DNA of 64,000 nt from Acetobacteraceae bacterium. GTDB taxonomy: Bacteria > Pseudomonadota > Alphaproteobacteria > Acetobacterales > Acetobacteraceae. A program made the translations under genes and the position numbers. Under the pieces are notes generated by a model. That model searched no databases and had not been told where the DNA came from. It saw nothing but the letters and a program-made list of their open reading frames with translations. Position 1 is the stretch's first letter. Each line of letters opens with the position of its first letter. Location: positions 16,214 to 80,213 of the forward strand of contig CANJLW010000019.1 of assembly GCA_947475245.1 (NCBI GenBank), in the 5' to 3' direction. This document shows positions 54,284 to 63,850 of the stretch, in pieces.

Positions 54284-55435
54284 ATGGACATTGCCAAAAT
54301 TGCCGGTTCCCGCATCGTCGAAGTCTCCCGCATCGCTTTCGCGACGCCAGACGTCGACTTCCTCTGTTTCGGCGAATCCGATCGGCCCTCTCCGGCCACC
54401 GCTCGGCAGGCCGCCATCGCGGCCTTGAATGCCGGCGATACGCACTACCCCGACGTGCGCGGCCTGCCGCCATTGCGTTCGGCCTTGTCCGCGTATCTGA
54501 CCGACCTGCATGCTCGGCCTGTGGCGGAAGCCCGCATTCAGGTCACCGCGTCCGGCATGGCCGCGATGTCGATCGCTTTGTCGGCGACCGTGCGCGCCGG
54601 GCAGAAGGTTGTCCTGCACAGCCCGGCCTGGCCGAATGTCGGCAACGCCGCCACGCTGCGCGGCGCGATCGTCGAAGAAATCGACCTGATCGCCGAAACC
54701 GATGGCGGCTTTCGTCTCGACCTGGATCGGCTGGATTCGATGCTGATCGGCGCACGCGCTTTCATCCTCAATTCCCCCAACAACCCGACCGGGTGGACGG
54801 CGACGCGGGCGGAGTTGGAAGCGATCCTGGCGATCGCGCGCCGCCGCGATGTCTGGTTGATTTCCGACGAGGTCTATTCCCGGCTGGTTTATGACGGTCG
54901 GGCGGCGGCACCGTCGCTGTTGGATATCGCGGAGCCGAACGACAAGGTTATCGTCTGCAACAGCTTCTCCAAGACCTGGGTGATGACGGGTTGGCGGCTG
55001 GGCTGGATGGTTGTGCCGGACGGCACGCGCGACGCTTTCTCCGAACTGGTCGAAGTCGCGCATTCCGGCGTCGCCCCCTTCACCCAGCGCGCCGGGATCG
55101 CCGCCATCGCGGATTCCGCCGTGGTGGACGATTTTCGTGCCCATTGCGCACAGGGGCGCATGCTGGCGGAACAGGCGCTGAGTGGGTTGAACGGCGTGCG
55201 CTACAAGGCACCGGTCGGCGCGTTCTACGCCTTCGTCGGCATCGACGGCCTGAGCGACAGTCTGGAACTGGCCAAGGCCCTGGTGGTGCGGCACGGCGTC
55301 GCCGTCGCGCCCGGCATCGCCTTCGGTTCGGCCGGGGAGGGCAGCCTGCGCATCTGCACCGCGCAATCCGCGCCACTGATGGACCGCGCCATGCAGCGCC
55401 TGATCAAGGGGCTGCGCGCGGAAACGGGGATATGA
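54284..55435 (+). CDS. PLP-dependent aminotransferase, class I/II
   Basis: This 383 aa fold-type I enzyme has the PLP-binding lysine at Lys230 in NSFSKTWVMTGWRLGW, the cofactor-contacting NSPNNPTG at about 163-170, and SDEVYSRLVY near 194-203. It begins MDIAKIAGSRIVEVSRIAF. The amino donor cannot be predicted. The next gene overlaps it by four bases. Confidence 0.94.
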   Translation: MDIAKIAGSRIVEVSRIAFATPDVDFLCFGESDRPSPATARQAAIAALNAGDTHYPDVRGLPPLRSALSAYLTDLHARPVAEARIQVTASGMAAMSIALSATVRAGQKVVLHSPAWPNVGNAATLRGAIVEEIDLIAETDGGFRLDLDRLDSMLIGARAFILNSPNNPTGWTATRAELEAILAIARRRDVWLISDEVYSRLVYDGRAAAPSLLDIAEPNDKVIVCNSFSKTWVMTGWRLGWMVVPDGTRDAFSELVEVAHSGVAPFTQRAGIAAIADSAVVDDFRAHCAQGRMLAEQALSGLNGVRYKAPVGAFYAFVGIDGLSDSLELAKALVVRHGVAVAPGIAFGSAGEGSLRICTAQSAPLMDRAMQRLIKGLRAETGI

Positions 55436-56142
55436 GTGGGGCCGCCCGAACAGGCGGAACCCGACCGACCTGCGCGCTGTGCGGCGCGCGCGTCCGCCCG
55501 CCGTTTCGCACGCCGCAGCCGGAAATAGCCCCCGATCTGGATATGCGCCCGGGGGAGCCGGCGCGCTCCACCCTGCCGAACTGGCTGCAAACCTGCGCCG
55601 GTTGTTCGGCGGTGGCCCCTGACCTGGGGGTCTTACCGGCGGAGGCGAAGCCGGTTGTCGAAAGCGCCGAATATCGGGCGCTGGCGGAAACCGTCCCCGC
55701 CGAGGCCATCCCATTTCGCCGCTGGTCACTTATCCGACGCGGCCTGCAAGACCCGGCGGGCGAGGCGGAGGCGCTGTTGCAGGCTGCCTGGGCCTGCGAC
55801 GACGCCCAGGCGGGCGCGGAGGCAGATGCCCTGCGCGCCGCCGTCGCCCAGGCCTGGGAATCGGCGTCGGGTACCGCCGCCCTGCTGCGCCGCCTCGACG
55901 TGCTGCGCCGGTCCGGCGATTGGGCGCGGGCGGAACACCTGGTGCAAACGTTGAACGAACAATCCCTGGACGCCACAGCCGCCTCGGTGGTTGCCTTTCA
56001 GCGCGCTCGCATCGCCGCCCGCGACGCGGGGCGCCATCTCATGAGCAGCGCTCTGCCGCCGCCCGCCCATGCGCCGCACGTATCCCACCGCAGACACACG
56101 CCCGTCGGGTTTTGGGGGCGGCTGTTCAGGAAAGGAACATGA
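55432..56142 (+). CDS. Unknown protein with two Cys-x2-Cys knuckles and helical C-terminus
   Basis: This 236 aa protein starts at ATG 55432, overlapping the aminotransferase stop. The N-terminal third has CALCGARVRPPF and CAGC, a possible four-cysteine zinc ribbon spread over about 45 residues. The rest is Ala-rich helical repeats resembling TPR-like segments, with a Pro/His-rich tail. I recognise no named family. Its 3' end overlaps the convergent small membrane protein by 17 bp. Confidence 0.75.
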   Translation: MSGAARTGGTRPTCALCGARVRPPFRTPQPEIAPDLDMRPGEPARSTLPNWLQTCAGCSAVAPDLGVLPAEAKPVVESAEYRALAETVPAEAIPFRRWSLIRRGLQDPAGEAEALLQAAWACDDAQAGAEADALRAAVAQAWESASGTAALLRRLDVLRRSGDWARAEHLVQTLNEQSLDATAASVVAFQRARIAARDAGRHLMSSALPPPAHAPHVSHRRHTPVGFWGRLFRKGT

Positions 56143-56380
56143 ACACCGCGAGCGCGAGGAACAGCACCCCGGCGATCCCGAAGCCCAGGCTGGCATAAGG
56201 GATCAGCGAGGCGGTCACCGATAACGTCATATACGCGACCAGCAGCGCCACCATCAGCAGCGCGAGCAGGAATGCCGGGCTGGTCTTGGATACCGCGTTC
56301 TCCCGCGCATAAAACCGCGCGGCGAACACCAGGAACGCCATGATCAGCGGGATGAGATACGCACTCGAATTCTGCGCCAT
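56126..56380 (-). CDS. Small membrane protein, three predicted helices
   Basis: This 84 aa protein has almost continuous hydrophobic segments ([39 protein letters not shown] and [20 protein letters not shown]). ATG 56380 starts [11 protein letters not shown]. No family was recognised. It is a credible gene because composition and ending are protein-like, and it faces rph divergently. Confidence 0.7.
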   Translation of the reverse strand: MAQNSSAYLIPLIMAFLVFAARFYARENAVSKTSPAFLLALLMVALLVAYMTLSVTASLIPYASLGFGIAGVLFLALAVFMFLS

Positions 56381-56528
56381 GCGTCCTGTGTCCAAAATCG
56401 ATGGGTATTTCCATACGCCCACCCGTCTCGGCACGCTACCGCCCGGCGGACGCGGGTTCACCGGTGGCCCTGGCGCGCCGGCCGCTGTATGGTCCCGCCC
56501 CATCCGATCCTTAAGGACTTCCCAGACC

Positions 56529-57245
56529 ATGCGCCCATCCGGCCGAACCGCCGACACTCTGCGTGATGTTTCGATGACCACGGGCTTTGCCCGCCATGCC
56601 GAAGGCTCCTGCCTGATTCGCATGGGCCGCACGGAAGTGCTGTGCGTCGCCAGCGTCGAAACCCGCGTGCCGCCGTTCATGCGCGGCTCCGGCCTTGGTT
56701 GGGTAACGGCCGAATACGGCATGCTGCCCCGCGCCACCCACACCCGCGGCGATCGGGAAGCCGCACGCGGCAAGCAATCCGGCCGCACGCAGGAAATTCA
56801 GCGCCTGATCGGCCGTTCCTTGCGCGCCGTGGTCGATCGCGCCGCGATGGGGGAAATTTCCATCGTCCTCGACTGCGACGTGCTGAACGCCGACGGCGGC
56901 ACCCGCTGTGCCTCTATCACCGGCGCCTGGGTCGCGCTGTCGCTGGCGTTGCGCCATCTCGTGAAGATGAACGTCATCAAGACCGTGCCGTTGCTGGGCC
57001 AGGTCGCCGCGGTATCCTGCGGGATTTACAACGGCACCGGCGTGCTCGATCTGGATTATGACGAGGATTCATCCGCCGACGCCGACGCCAACTTCGTGCT
57101 GACCGACAGCGGCGGCATCGTCGAAATTCAGGCAACGGCGGAAAAGACATCCTTCGCCGAAGCGCAGTTCCATGAATTGCTGTCCCTGGCGCGCAAGGGC
57201 ACAACGGAACTGTTCGCGGCGCAACGGGCCGCGTTGGGGGACTGA
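56529..57245 (+). CDS. rph: Ribonuclease PH
   Basis: This 238 aa phosphorolytic 3' exoribonuclease trims tRNA 3' ends. It opens [20 protein letters not shown] and contains [19 protein letters not shown] followed by [20 protein letters not shown], diagnostic of RNase PH, and the [19 protein letters not shown] active-site segment. Normal length. The frame before 56529 is not conserved. rdgB follows after 3 bp, a widespread gene pair. Confidence 0.97.
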   Translation: MRPSGRTADTLRDVSMTTGFARHAEGSCLIRMGRTEVLCVASVETRVPPFMRGSGLGWVTAEYGMLPRATHTRGDREAARGKQSGRTQEIQRLIGRSLRAVVDRAAMGEISIVLDCDVLNADGGTRCASITGAWVALSLALRHLVKMNVIKTVPLLGQVAAVSCGIYNGTGVLDLDYDEDSSADADANFVLTDSGGIVEIQATAEKTSFAEAQFHELLSLARKGTTELFAAQRAALGD

Positions 57246-57248
57246 GCC

Positions 57249-57848
57249 ATGGCGCGCAAGCTTGCCCCGGGCAGCCGGCTGATCATCGCCAGCCACAACA
57301 AGGGCAAGCTGCGCGAGATAGAGGCGTTGGTAAGCCCGCTGGGCATCGAAATCGTCTCCGCCGGCGCGCTGGGTCTTCCGGAGCCTGACGAAGACGCACC
57401 GGATTTCGCCGGCAACGCGCGGATCAAGGCGCTGGCGGCCGCGACCGCCGGCGGCCTGCCCGCCTTATCCGACGATTCCGGGTTTTGCGTCGCCGCGCTG
57501 GACGGCGCGCCCGGCGTGCTGTCCGCCCGCTGGGCCGGCCCGACCAAGGATTTCACCGCGGCAATGTCCCTGGTGAACGAGCGCATGGCGGATGCGACCG
57601 ACCGACGCGCCTGGTTCGTGGCGGCCCTGTGCCTCGCCTGGCCCGACGGACACACCGAAACCTTTCTGGGGCGGGTCGACGGCACCGTTGTCTGGCCGCC
57701 GCGCGGCGAAAGGGGTTTCGGCTACGATCCGATGTTCGTGCCCGCCGGCGCATCGACGACGTTCGGAGAAATGGACCCTGACGCGAAACACGCGATCAGC
57801 CATCGCGCGCGCGCCTTCGCGCAAGTGCTGGCCGCTTGCTTCGGCTGA
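57249..57848 (+). CDS. rdgB: dITP/XTP pyrophosphatase (non-canonical purine NTP hydrolase)
   Basis: This 199 aa protein of the Ham1/RdgB family removes dITP, ITP and XTP from the nucleotide pool. [17 protein letters not shown], the [19 protein letters not shown] catalytic segment, [10 protein letters not shown] and [10 protein letters not shown] are all present in order. Its 3' end overlaps the following hydrolase gene by 13 bp. Confidence 0.96.
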   Translation: MARKLAPGSRLIIASHNKGKLREIEALVSPLGIEIVSAGALGLPEPDEDAPDFAGNARIKALAAATAGGLPALSDDSGFCVAALDGAPGVLSARWAGPTKDFTAAMSLVNERMADATDRRAWFVAALCLAWPDGHTETFLGRVDGTVVWPPRGERGFGYDPMFVPAGASTTFGEMDPDAKHAISHRARAFAQVLAACFG

Positions 57849-58528
57849 TCGTCTGTCTTCTGCTGGCGTTGCCGGCCTTCGCGGCCGATCTGCCTTTTGT
57901 CGTCTCCCCCAATTTCACCCCGACCGGGCCAACGACCGCCCAGGGCGCGCTGGTCTGGCTCCACGGCACCTATGCCGCCGACGCACCGGGCCCGCCGGAC
58001 GAACCCGACATCGTCGCGCGACTTGCCGGACAGGGCCTGGATGTCTGGCGCTTTAATCGCGCCCGCGGTCAGGACCCCTTGGGCGGCAGCGGCGAAGCCC
58101 TCGCGCGCGGTCTCGCCGGTCTGCGCTCCTCTGGTTATCGCCGGATCGTTGTCGCCGGCCATTCGCGCGGTGCCTGGATCGCGCTGACCGGCATCGAACA
58201 CGCCGATGCCGTCGTCGCCATCTCTCCCGCCGCGTTCGGGACCCGTCCGGAACGCCAGGCGGAGGGTATGCGGGCATGGCGCGCTTTGTGGGAATCCACG
58301 CGCCCGAGCCGCGCCCGCGTCGTGTTGGTGCAACTGGCCGACGATCCCTATGACCCATACCCCGATGAACGCCTGTCAATCGCCAGGGCGCACGCCGATC
58401 GCGTCGGCCTGACCTTGCTGTCGCTCCTGCATCCGGCCCAACCGCGCGGTCATATCGGGGTCTATGAGCCGGAATTCGATGAGACCCTGGGCGATGGCAT
58501 CGCCGCCTTTGTCGCGGCGGAGCGTTGA
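57836..58528 (+). CDS. Secreted alpha/beta-hydrolase-like protein
   Basis: The product is 230 aa from a TTG start (57836) that gives a signal peptide ([14 protein letters not shown]). The nucleophile elbow is GHSRG with Ser110 in [15 protein letters not shown]. Asp in [11 protein letters not shown] and His in [13 protein letters not shown] could complete the triad. Substrate unknown. Translation is coupled to rdgB by the overlap. Confidence 0.78.
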   Translation: MLRLIVCLLLALPAFAADLPFVVSPNFTPTGPTTAQGALVWLHGTYAADAPGPPDEPDIVARLAGQGLDVWRFNRARGQDPLGGSGEALARGLAGLRSSGYRRIVVAGHSRGAWIALTGIEHADAVVAISPAAFGTRPERQAEGMRAWRALWESTRPSRARVVLVQLADDPYDPYPDERLSIARAHADRVGLTLLSLLHPAQPRGHIGVYEPEFDETLGDGIAAFVAAER

Positions 58529-58610
58529 TCCGGCCCATGTTCATCCGGGATGGTCGACCGCCGGTCTAACGCCTAAAACGTCCGAACAGGAAATGTGACG
58601 GGACAGTGCT

Positions 58611-59123
58611 ATGGCGGAAAGCGGTTGGGCGGATGCCCTCTATGACCTACTCCGGGCGAACGGAGTTACCCAGTTCGGCTATGTGCCCGATGCCGGGCAT
58701 CGGGTGCTGATCGATCGGTCCCTGGCCGATCCGGATGCTCACTCCATCCCGTTGACCACCGAGGAAGAAGGCGTGGCACTGGCCGCCGGCGCCGATCTCG
58801 GCGGGCAGAAAGCCGTCCTGCTGATGCAGTCTTCCGGCGTCGGCAACTGCATCAATATGCTGTCGCTGACCGCCGGCTGCCGCTTTCCCTTCCTCACCAT
58901 CGTGTCGATGCGCGGTGACTTCGGCGAAGGCAATGCCTGGCAGTTCCCGATGGGACAGGCGGTGGAGCCGGTGTTGAAAGCGATGGGCGTCGTCGTACTG
59001 CGCTGCGATGGGCCCCAGGACGTGATCCCGACCGCGACCGCGGCGCTCACCATGGCGTTCCAGTCGGGCCAATCCGTCGCCATCCTTCTCGGGCAGCGCC
59101 TCCTCGGCGCCAAGAAATTTTAA
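58611..59123 (+). CDS. TPP-dependent decarboxylase, N-terminal (alpha) subunit, ComD-like
   Basis: This 170 aa protein corresponds to the pyrimidine-binding domain of thiamine-diphosphate enzymes. The catalytic Glu lies in TTEEEGVALAAGADLGGQKA, followed by LLMQSSGVGNCINMLSL. Size and motifs resemble sulfopyruvate/phosphonopyruvate decarboxylase alpha subunits. It pairs with the next gene (15 bp apart), which supplies the diphosphate-binding half. Confidence 0.88.
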   Translation: MAESGWADALYDLLRANGVTQFGYVPDAGHRVLIDRSLADPDAHSIPLTTEEEGVALAAGADLGGQKAVLLMQSSGVGNCINMLSLTAGCRFPFLTIVSMRGDFGEGNAWQFPMGQAVEPVLKAMGVVVLRCDGPQDVIPTATAALTMAFQSGQSVAILLGQRLLGAKKF

Positions 59124-59138
59124 GCGGAGGACAGTATC

Positions 59139-59750
59139 ATGGCGCGTTTGAATAAAATCCCGATGTCCAATGTCCCCGCCGCGACGCTTGATCGGCGGCA
59201 GGCGGTGCCCGCGTTGCTGGAACGTCACGCCGACTTCCTGATCGTCGCCGGGCTGGCCGGCACGGCGCAGGAATTGTCCGCGTTGACCCACGAATCGCCC
59301 GGCGTCTTCGGTCTCGGCGGCGCGATGGGCGCTTCGCTGTCGATGGGGCTTGGGCTTGCGCTGGCGCAACCGAAGCGGCGCGTGCTGATCGTGACCGGCG
59401 ATGGGGAGTTGCTGATGAACGTCGGCGCGCTGGCGACCATCGCGCTGCAAAACCCGCCCAATCTCAAGGTCGTCTGCGTCGATAACGGCCATTACGGGGA
59501 AACGGGGAACCAGGACAGCCACACCGGGCTGGGTGTGCAACTGGATGTGATCGCGCGCGGCTCGGGCTTCCCGGTCGTGCACACGATCAACACCGACGCC
59601 GATATTGAAGAAGGCCGTCGCCTGCTGCGTCAGGAAACCGGTCTTGCGTTCATCCTGTTGCGCGTCATGGAAGGCCCGCCGAACAAGGTGCGGCGTAACC
59701 TGGTCCCGCATGTGGAGCGGGATCGCTTCCGCGCCGCCCTTTTGGGATAA
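59139..59750 (+). CDS. TPP-dependent decarboxylase, C-terminal (beta) subunit, ComE-like
   Basis: This 203 aa protein has the TPP-binding GDG...N motif, GDGELLMNVGALATIAL and then CVDNGHYGETGNQ; the preceding LGGAMGASLSMGLGLALAQP is also typical. With the 58611 product it would make a split 2-oxoacid decarboxylase. Sulfopyruvate or phosphonopyruvate are the closest known substrates. No coenzyme M or phosphonate biosynthesis gene is nearby, so the real substrate may be another 3-substituted pyruvate. Confidence 0.88.
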   Translation: MARLNKIPMSNVPAATLDRRQAVPALLERHADFLIVAGLAGTAQELSALTHESPGVFGLGGAMGASLSMGLGLALAQPKRRVLIVTGDGELLMNVGALATIALQNPPNLKVVCVDNGHYGETGNQDSHTGLGVQLDVIARGSGFPVVHTINTDADIEEGRRLLRQETGLAFILLRVMEGPPNKVRRNLVPHVERDRFRAALLG

Positions 59751-59762
59751 GGCCTGAACCAG

Positions 59763-59798
59763 AAAAATCCTCCGCCGATCCGACAGGGGCGGCGGAGG
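59763..59798 (-). terminator. Intrinsic terminator of the thiSG operon
   Basis: On the minus strand a 9-bp GC-rich stem (59790-59798 pairing with 59769-59777) is followed by a T-run encoded by AAAAA at 59763-59767. It lies between the convergent decarboxylase and thiG genes and may also weakly stop plus-strand transcripts. Confidence 0.85.
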
Positions 59799-59805
59799 GT
59801 TTCGT

Positions 59806-60600
59806 CTATCGAATCAGACCGGTCAGCGGGCTGGACGGATCGGCCCCCATGCGCCGCGGCATGCGTCCGGCCAAATGCGACAAGCGGCCGGCTTCCACTG
59901 CCAGTTTCATCGCCTTGGCCATTTTCACCGGGTCTTTGGCATGCGCGATCGCGGAGTTCATCAGCACCGCGTCGCAGCCGAGTTCCATGGCGATGGCGGC
60001 GTCCGACGCCGTTCCGACACCGGCATCGACCAGGAACGGCACGGTGATCTGTTCCTTGATCATCGTCATCATCGCGGGATTCTGAATGCCCAGGCCGGAG
60101 CCGATCGGCGCGCCCAGCGGCATGATCGCGACGCAACCCATGTCTTCCAGCCGTTTCGCGGCCAGCGGGTCGTCGGCGCAATAGACCATCACCTCGAAGC
60201 CGTCCTTGATCAGGGCGGCGGCGGCCTCGAACGTTCCCGGCATATCCGGGTACAGCAGCGGCGGCGGGCCGAGCACTTCGAGCTTGACGAGGTTCCATCC
60301 GCCGGCCTCGCGGGCGAGGCGCAGGGTGCGCACGGCTTCGTTTGCCGTGAAGCATCCGGCCGTGTTCGGCAGATAGGTGATCTTTTTGGGATCGACGTAG
60401 TCTTGCAGCATCGGCGCGTTGGGGTCGGACAGGTTGACCCGGCGCACGGCGACGGTGACGATTTCCGCGCCGCTCGCCTCGATCGCGGCGGCGGTCTCCG
60501 GCAGGTCTTTATACCGACCCGTGCCGACGATCAGGCGCGACCGGAAAGTCCGCCCCGCGACGGTCCAGGTATCGTCGTCGGCAGCGATTGATCCGTCCAT
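59806..60600 (-). CDS. thiG: Thiazole synthase
   Basis: This 264 aa TIM barrel builds the thiazole phosphate of thiamine from DXP, the ThiS thiocarboxylate and dehydroglycine. The Schiff-base lysine is Lys106 in [41 protein letters not shown] and [20 protein letters not shown] are family hallmarks. It starts 5 bp after thiS. No thiO/thiH is in view, so the glycine-imine source is elsewhere. Confidence 0.97.
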   Translation of the reverse strand: MDGSIAADDDTWTVAGRTFRSRLIVGTGRYKDLPETAAAIEASGAEIVTVAVRRVNLSDPNAPMLQDYVDPKKITYLPNTAGCFTANEAVRTLRLAREAGGWNLVKLEVLGPPPLLYPDMPGTFEAAAALIKDGFEVMVYCADDPLAAKRLEDMGCVAIMPLGAPIGSGLGIQNPAMMTMIKEQITVPFLVDAGVGTASDAAIAMELGCDAVLMNSAIAHAKDPVKMAKAMKLAVEAGRLSHLAGRMPRRMGADPSSPLTGLIR

Positions 60601-60605
60601 TGTGT

Positions 60606-60830
60606 TCAGCCTCCACCGATAAAATGCACGATCTCAAGCATATCGCCGGTGGCCAGGATGGTTTCGGCGTAGCGGGATCGGGGAACGATCTCCTCGTTCA
60701 ACTCGACGGCGACTTTGCGCATGTCGAGGTTGAGGGCGATCAAAAGCCTGGACACCGAGAACGGCTGGCCGTTCTCGGGGTCAAAGACGCGGCTTTCGCC
60801 GTTGATTGTCAGGGTTACGGAACTCTGCAT
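60606..60830 (-). CDS. thiS: Sulfur carrier protein ThiS
   Basis: This 74 aa ubiquitin-like protein has the C-terminal IVHFIGGG; the terminal Gly is thiocarboxylated to supply sulfur to Thi[13 protein letters not shown] opens the beta-grasp fold. The gene lies 48 bp after the TauD-type gene. I looked for a TPP riboswitch in that short gap and saw none. Confidence 0.94.
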   Translation of the reverse strand: MQSSVTLTINGESRVFDPENGQPFSVSRLLIALNLDMRKVAVELNEEIVPRSRYAETILATGDMLEIVHFIGGG

Positions 60831-60878
60831 GCCGCCAGTATGCGGCGGGCTGGTTCCTCTCGCAACCTGATGCCCGGA

Positions 60879-61772
60879 TCAGTCCGACAGCAGGGGTGCG
60901 TTACCGGCGACGGTGGTGCGGTACATCAGCCGTTCGTATCGGGTGTGATCGAACAGGCTGGCGGTGTGCAGCACCGCGCGATTGTCCCAGATCACCAGAT
61001 CGCCCTTGCGCCAGCGATGGCAGTAGACGAACCGCGCCTGCGTCGCGTGCATGATCAGAGCCTCGATCAGATCGGCGCTTTCGGCCGGTTCCAACCCCTC
61101 GATATGGCTGATCACCGCCGGGCAGACATACAGCGACTTCGCGCCGGTCGCGGGATGAACGCGCACCAGCGGCTGGCTGATCGGCGGAAATGCCGAACTG
61201 ACACTGGGCGGCGTTTGTTTCTGTTCGGGATTGTGCCGTCGTCCCCAGGCGCGGAGCGTGTCGAGCGAATGCACCGCCCTTAGCCCGTCGATTCGCTTCT
61301 TCAGGTCGGCGTCCAGCGATCGCCACGCGGCCGTCGCGTCGGCGAACAGCGTGTCGCCGCCTTCGGGCGGAACGATTTCACCGTAAAACAGCGACGCGTC
61401 GCTGGAGACGGCGCGATACGAACTGTCGGCGTGCCATTGTTCCACGCCGCGGTTGAACGATGCCTTCATGCCGTCGCGTTCAACGTTGCCGACGCAGAAG
61501 ATTTCGCGATGCGCGGGCAACGTGGAATCGAATCGGCTGTGGATTTCCAGTGGACCGAGTCGGGCGCTGAACGCCACCAGATCGGCGGGATCGACGGCGA
61601 TTTCCGGTACGATCAGGACGCGATAGCGGTGCAGCAGCGCGATGAACTGGGTGAGCAGTTCGGGGGAGACATCGCCGTGGATCGGCATGCCTTCGACTTC
61701 CGCGCCGAAGGTCGGCCCGACCGGTCGGGCCGCGAGGGTCGTGTTGCCGCCGATGGAGGAAACCTGATCCAT
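60879..61772 (-). CDS. TauD/TfdA family Fe(II)/2-oxoglutarate dioxygenase
   Basis: The product is 297 aa. The iron-binding facial triad is visible: His114-x-Asp116 in EQWHADSSYR and His269 in AVLHTASLFD. The 2-oxoglutarate-binding Arg is about Arg285 in YRTTVAG. VGPTFGAEVEGMPIHGDVS is a typical TauD N-terminus. The substrate may be taurine, another sulfonate or an aromatic ether acid. It starts 16 bp after the asparaginase gene, so they are probably co-transcribed. Confidence 0.93.
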   Translation of the reverse strand: MDQVSSIGGNTTLAARPVGPTFGAEVEGMPIHGDVSPELLTQFIALLHRYRVLIVPEIAVDPADLVAFSARLGPLEIHSRFDSTLPAHREIFCVGNVERDGMKASFNRGVEQWHADSSYRAVSSDASLFYGEIVPPEGGDTLFADATAAWRSLDADLKKRIDGLRAVHSLDTLRAWGRRHNPEQKQTPPSVSSAFPPISQPLVRVHPATGAKSLYVCPAVISHIEGLEPAESADLIEALIMHATQARFVYCHRWRKGDLVIWDNRAVLHTASLFDHTRYERLMYRTTVAGNAPLLSD

Positions 61773-61788
61773 GCTGCGCGCTCCCGCT

Positions 61789-62793
61789 TCAATAGGTGTC
61801 GAAGATCCGCCGGATTTCGCCGGTCTCGGCGCTGACGGTCAAAGCCAGCATCAGCAAGATCCGTGCCTTTTGCGGCGTCAGCGTATCGGCGGCGACGAAG
61901 CCCGCCTTGCGCAGGGATACCTTGTCGTCGATCACGCGTCCGCTGCCGGCGCGGGAGGCCTGGATCACCGCGACTCCGGCATTGACCGCTTCCTTCAGCG
62001 CGCCGTCCTGCGCCGGGGCCGGAGAGCCGGACGGGAAGCCGTCGGATATGATCCCTTTCGCGCCGGCCTTGACGGCGGCTTCGATCAGCGCCGCATCCGC
62101 ACCGGCGTAGGCGGGAATGATATCGACGCGCGGCAGGTCGGTCATGCCGAGCACATCGAATTCCGTATCGGGCGCGCCCAGTCGGATGGGTTTGCGATAG
62201 TATTTGACCGTATCGGCATCGGCATAACCCAGAATGCCGAAATCGCGGGAAACGAAGGTCTGCACACGATAGTTGGACGTTTTGGTGACGTCGCGGGCGG
62301 CGTTGATTTCATCGTTCAGCACGACGGTCACGCCCATGCCGCGGGTCGCGGGGCAGGCGGCGACACGCACTGCGTTCAGCAGGTTCAGCCCGCCATCGGC
62401 GCCGAGCGCGGAGGACGGGCGCATGGCGCCGACGACGACGACCGGGATGGGGGTTTTCACGGTCAGGTTCAGGAAATACGCGGTTTCTTCCAGCGTCGCC
62501 GTGCCGTGCGTGACGACGATTCCGGCCAGTGTCGGATCGGCCGCGGCGGTGCGATGGATCAGGTCCAGCAGCTCCAGCCAGATGGGTGGGTTAAGCTGCG
62601 TGCTTGCGACGTTTTTGTAGAGCACGGGAACGATCTCGGCGACCTGGGCCAGTTCCGGCACGAGGCCGATCAGCTCGTCGACTTTCATGAAGCGGCCGGA
62701 GGTGCCGTATTCGTAGAAGTCCAGTCGATCCTTGCCGACGCCGGAGATCGTGCCGCCGGTTCCGATGATGGCGACCTTGGGTAATACGGTCAT
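61789..62793 (-). CDS. Asparaginase (type II family fold, cytoplasmic)
   Basis: This 334 aa enzyme would hydrolyse L-asparagine to aspartate and ammonia. The first catalytic motif IGTGGTISGV has Thr15; the second is VVTHGTATLEETAYF with Thr95-His96-Gly97-Thr98. No signal peptide is seen. The length suits a tetrameric asparaginase or a glutaminase-asparaginase. First gene of the minus-strand operon leading to thiSG. Confidence 0.93.
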   Translation of the reverse strand: MTVLPKVAIIGTGGTISGVGKDRLDFYEYGTSGRFMKVDELIGLVPELAQVAEIVPVLYKNVASTQLNPPIWLELLDLIHRTAAADPTLAGIVVTHGTATLEETAYFLNLTVKTPIPVVVVGAMRPSSALGADGGLNLLNAVRVAACPATRGMGVTVVLNDEINAARDVTKTSNYRVQTFVSRDFGILGYADADTVKYYRKPIRLGAPDTEFDVLGMTDLPRVDIIPAYAGADAALIEAAVKAGAKGIISDGFPSGSPAPAQDGALKEAVNAGVAVIQASRAGSGRVIDDKVSLRKAGFVAADTLTPQKARILLMLALTVSAETGEIRRIFDTY

Positions 62794-62966
62794 AAACCCG
62801 TGCTCCTGGCTGTTTTTGAGGCGTCGCTTAACGATTGATGCATCGCAGCATAAATATCGGGCGGACGGAAGATCAAATTATGGGCGGATCGCGATTCCCT
62901 GCCGCCATTCCCCTGGAGGTCGAACCGCTTTACACTTCGCTGATCGCCACCGGACAGAGAGACAGG

Positions 62967-63752
62967 ATGACACAGCCCACCCGATTGCTGGAACCGGACG
63001 AGCCAGGCCCGGTCCGGGTGCTGCGTCCGGAGGGTGCATCGGATTTCCTCTTCACCGCGGATCACGCCGGCAAGCTCATCCCGCGTCGACTGCGGCAACT
63101 CGGCGTCAGCGACAGTGAGCTTCAGCGCCACATCGCCTGGGATATCGGCATCGCCGGCGTGACCGAACATTTGTCCGCGCTGCTCGACGCCACCGCCGTG
63201 CTGCAAACCTATTCGCGCCTGGTCATCGACTGCAACCGGCACCCCACCTGGCCCAGCGCCATGCCGGTCGTCAGCGAATACACGGATGTCCCCGGCAATG
63301 TCGGCCTGACCGACGCCGACCGCGCCCTGCGCGTCGACGAAATCTTCACGCCCTATCACGACCGCACCCGTGCGTTGCTCGACGCGCGACAGGCCGCCGG
63401 ACGGCGCACGATCGTTGTGTTCATGCACAGCTTTACCCCGGTTTTCAAAGGTGCCGCGCGCGCCATGGAAGTGGGCATCCTGTTCGCCGACAAAACGCCG
63501 CTGGCCTCGATCATGCTCGACCTGCTGCGGGCGGAAGACGGGCTGACGGTCGGGGAAAACGAACCCTACGCCATCACCGCCAACAGCGATTACAGCGCGC
63601 CGACCCACGGCGACGCCCGCGGTCTGACCCATGTGGAAGTGGAAATCCGGCAGGACGAAATCGCCGAACCCGCCGGTCAGCTTGCCTGGGCCGAACGCTT
63701 CGCGCGCCTGCTGCGCCTTGCCGACTCTCGTCTGAAAGCCTCCGCGGCGTGA
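62967..63752 (+). CDS. N-formylglutamate amidohydrolase family protein
   Basis: This 261 aa protein contains the family pattern FLFTADHAGKLIPRRLRQLG, then HIAWDIGIAGVTEHLSALLD, RLVIDCNRHP, and VFMHSFTPVFKG. The family removes formate from N-formylglutamate in histidine degradation, though relatives act on other N-formyl compounds. ATG 62967 follows GGACAGAGAGACAGG and is chosen over the frame start at 62835. No hut genes are near. Its stop overlaps the GTG of the next gene. Confidence 0.9.
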   Translation: MTQPTRLLEPDEPGPVRVLRPEGASDFLFTADHAGKLIPRRLRQLGVSDSELQRHIAWDIGIAGVTEHLSALLDATAVLQTYSRLVIDCNRHPTWPSAMPVVSEYTDVPGNVGLTDADRALRVDEIFTPYHDRTRALLDARQAAGRRTIVVFMHSFTPVFKGAARAMEVGILFADKTPLASIMLDLLRAEDGLTVGENEPYAITANSDYSAPTHGDARGLTHVEVEIRQDEIAEPAGQLAWAERFARLLRLADSRLKASAA

Positions 63753-63850
63753 CCGCCAAACCCTGGGCCGGGCTTAGCCGCGAAGTTCCGATCGACCCCG
63801 ACCACGCCGCTCTCCTCTTCGTCGATGTTCAAAACTACGCTGCTCGGCCT
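63749..63850 (+). pseudogene. Isochorismatase-like cysteine hydrolase, 5' fragment interrupted by an IS
   Basis: The frame begins with GTG 63749 overlapping the preceding stop. About 34 residues (VPIDPDHAALLFVDVQNYAA) match the N-terminus of isochorismatase-family cysteine hydrolases. From about 63851 the sequence loses this similarity and becomes the left end of an insertion element; the frame then ends at a stop near 63964. The rest of the gene, if kept, lies beyond the window. Confidence 0.8.

Noticed and set aside
60831..60878. Possible TPP riboswitch upstream of thiS
   Set aside because: The gap is only 48 bp and lacks the conserved CUGAGA element; the partial match AACCTGAT lies on the opposite strand.
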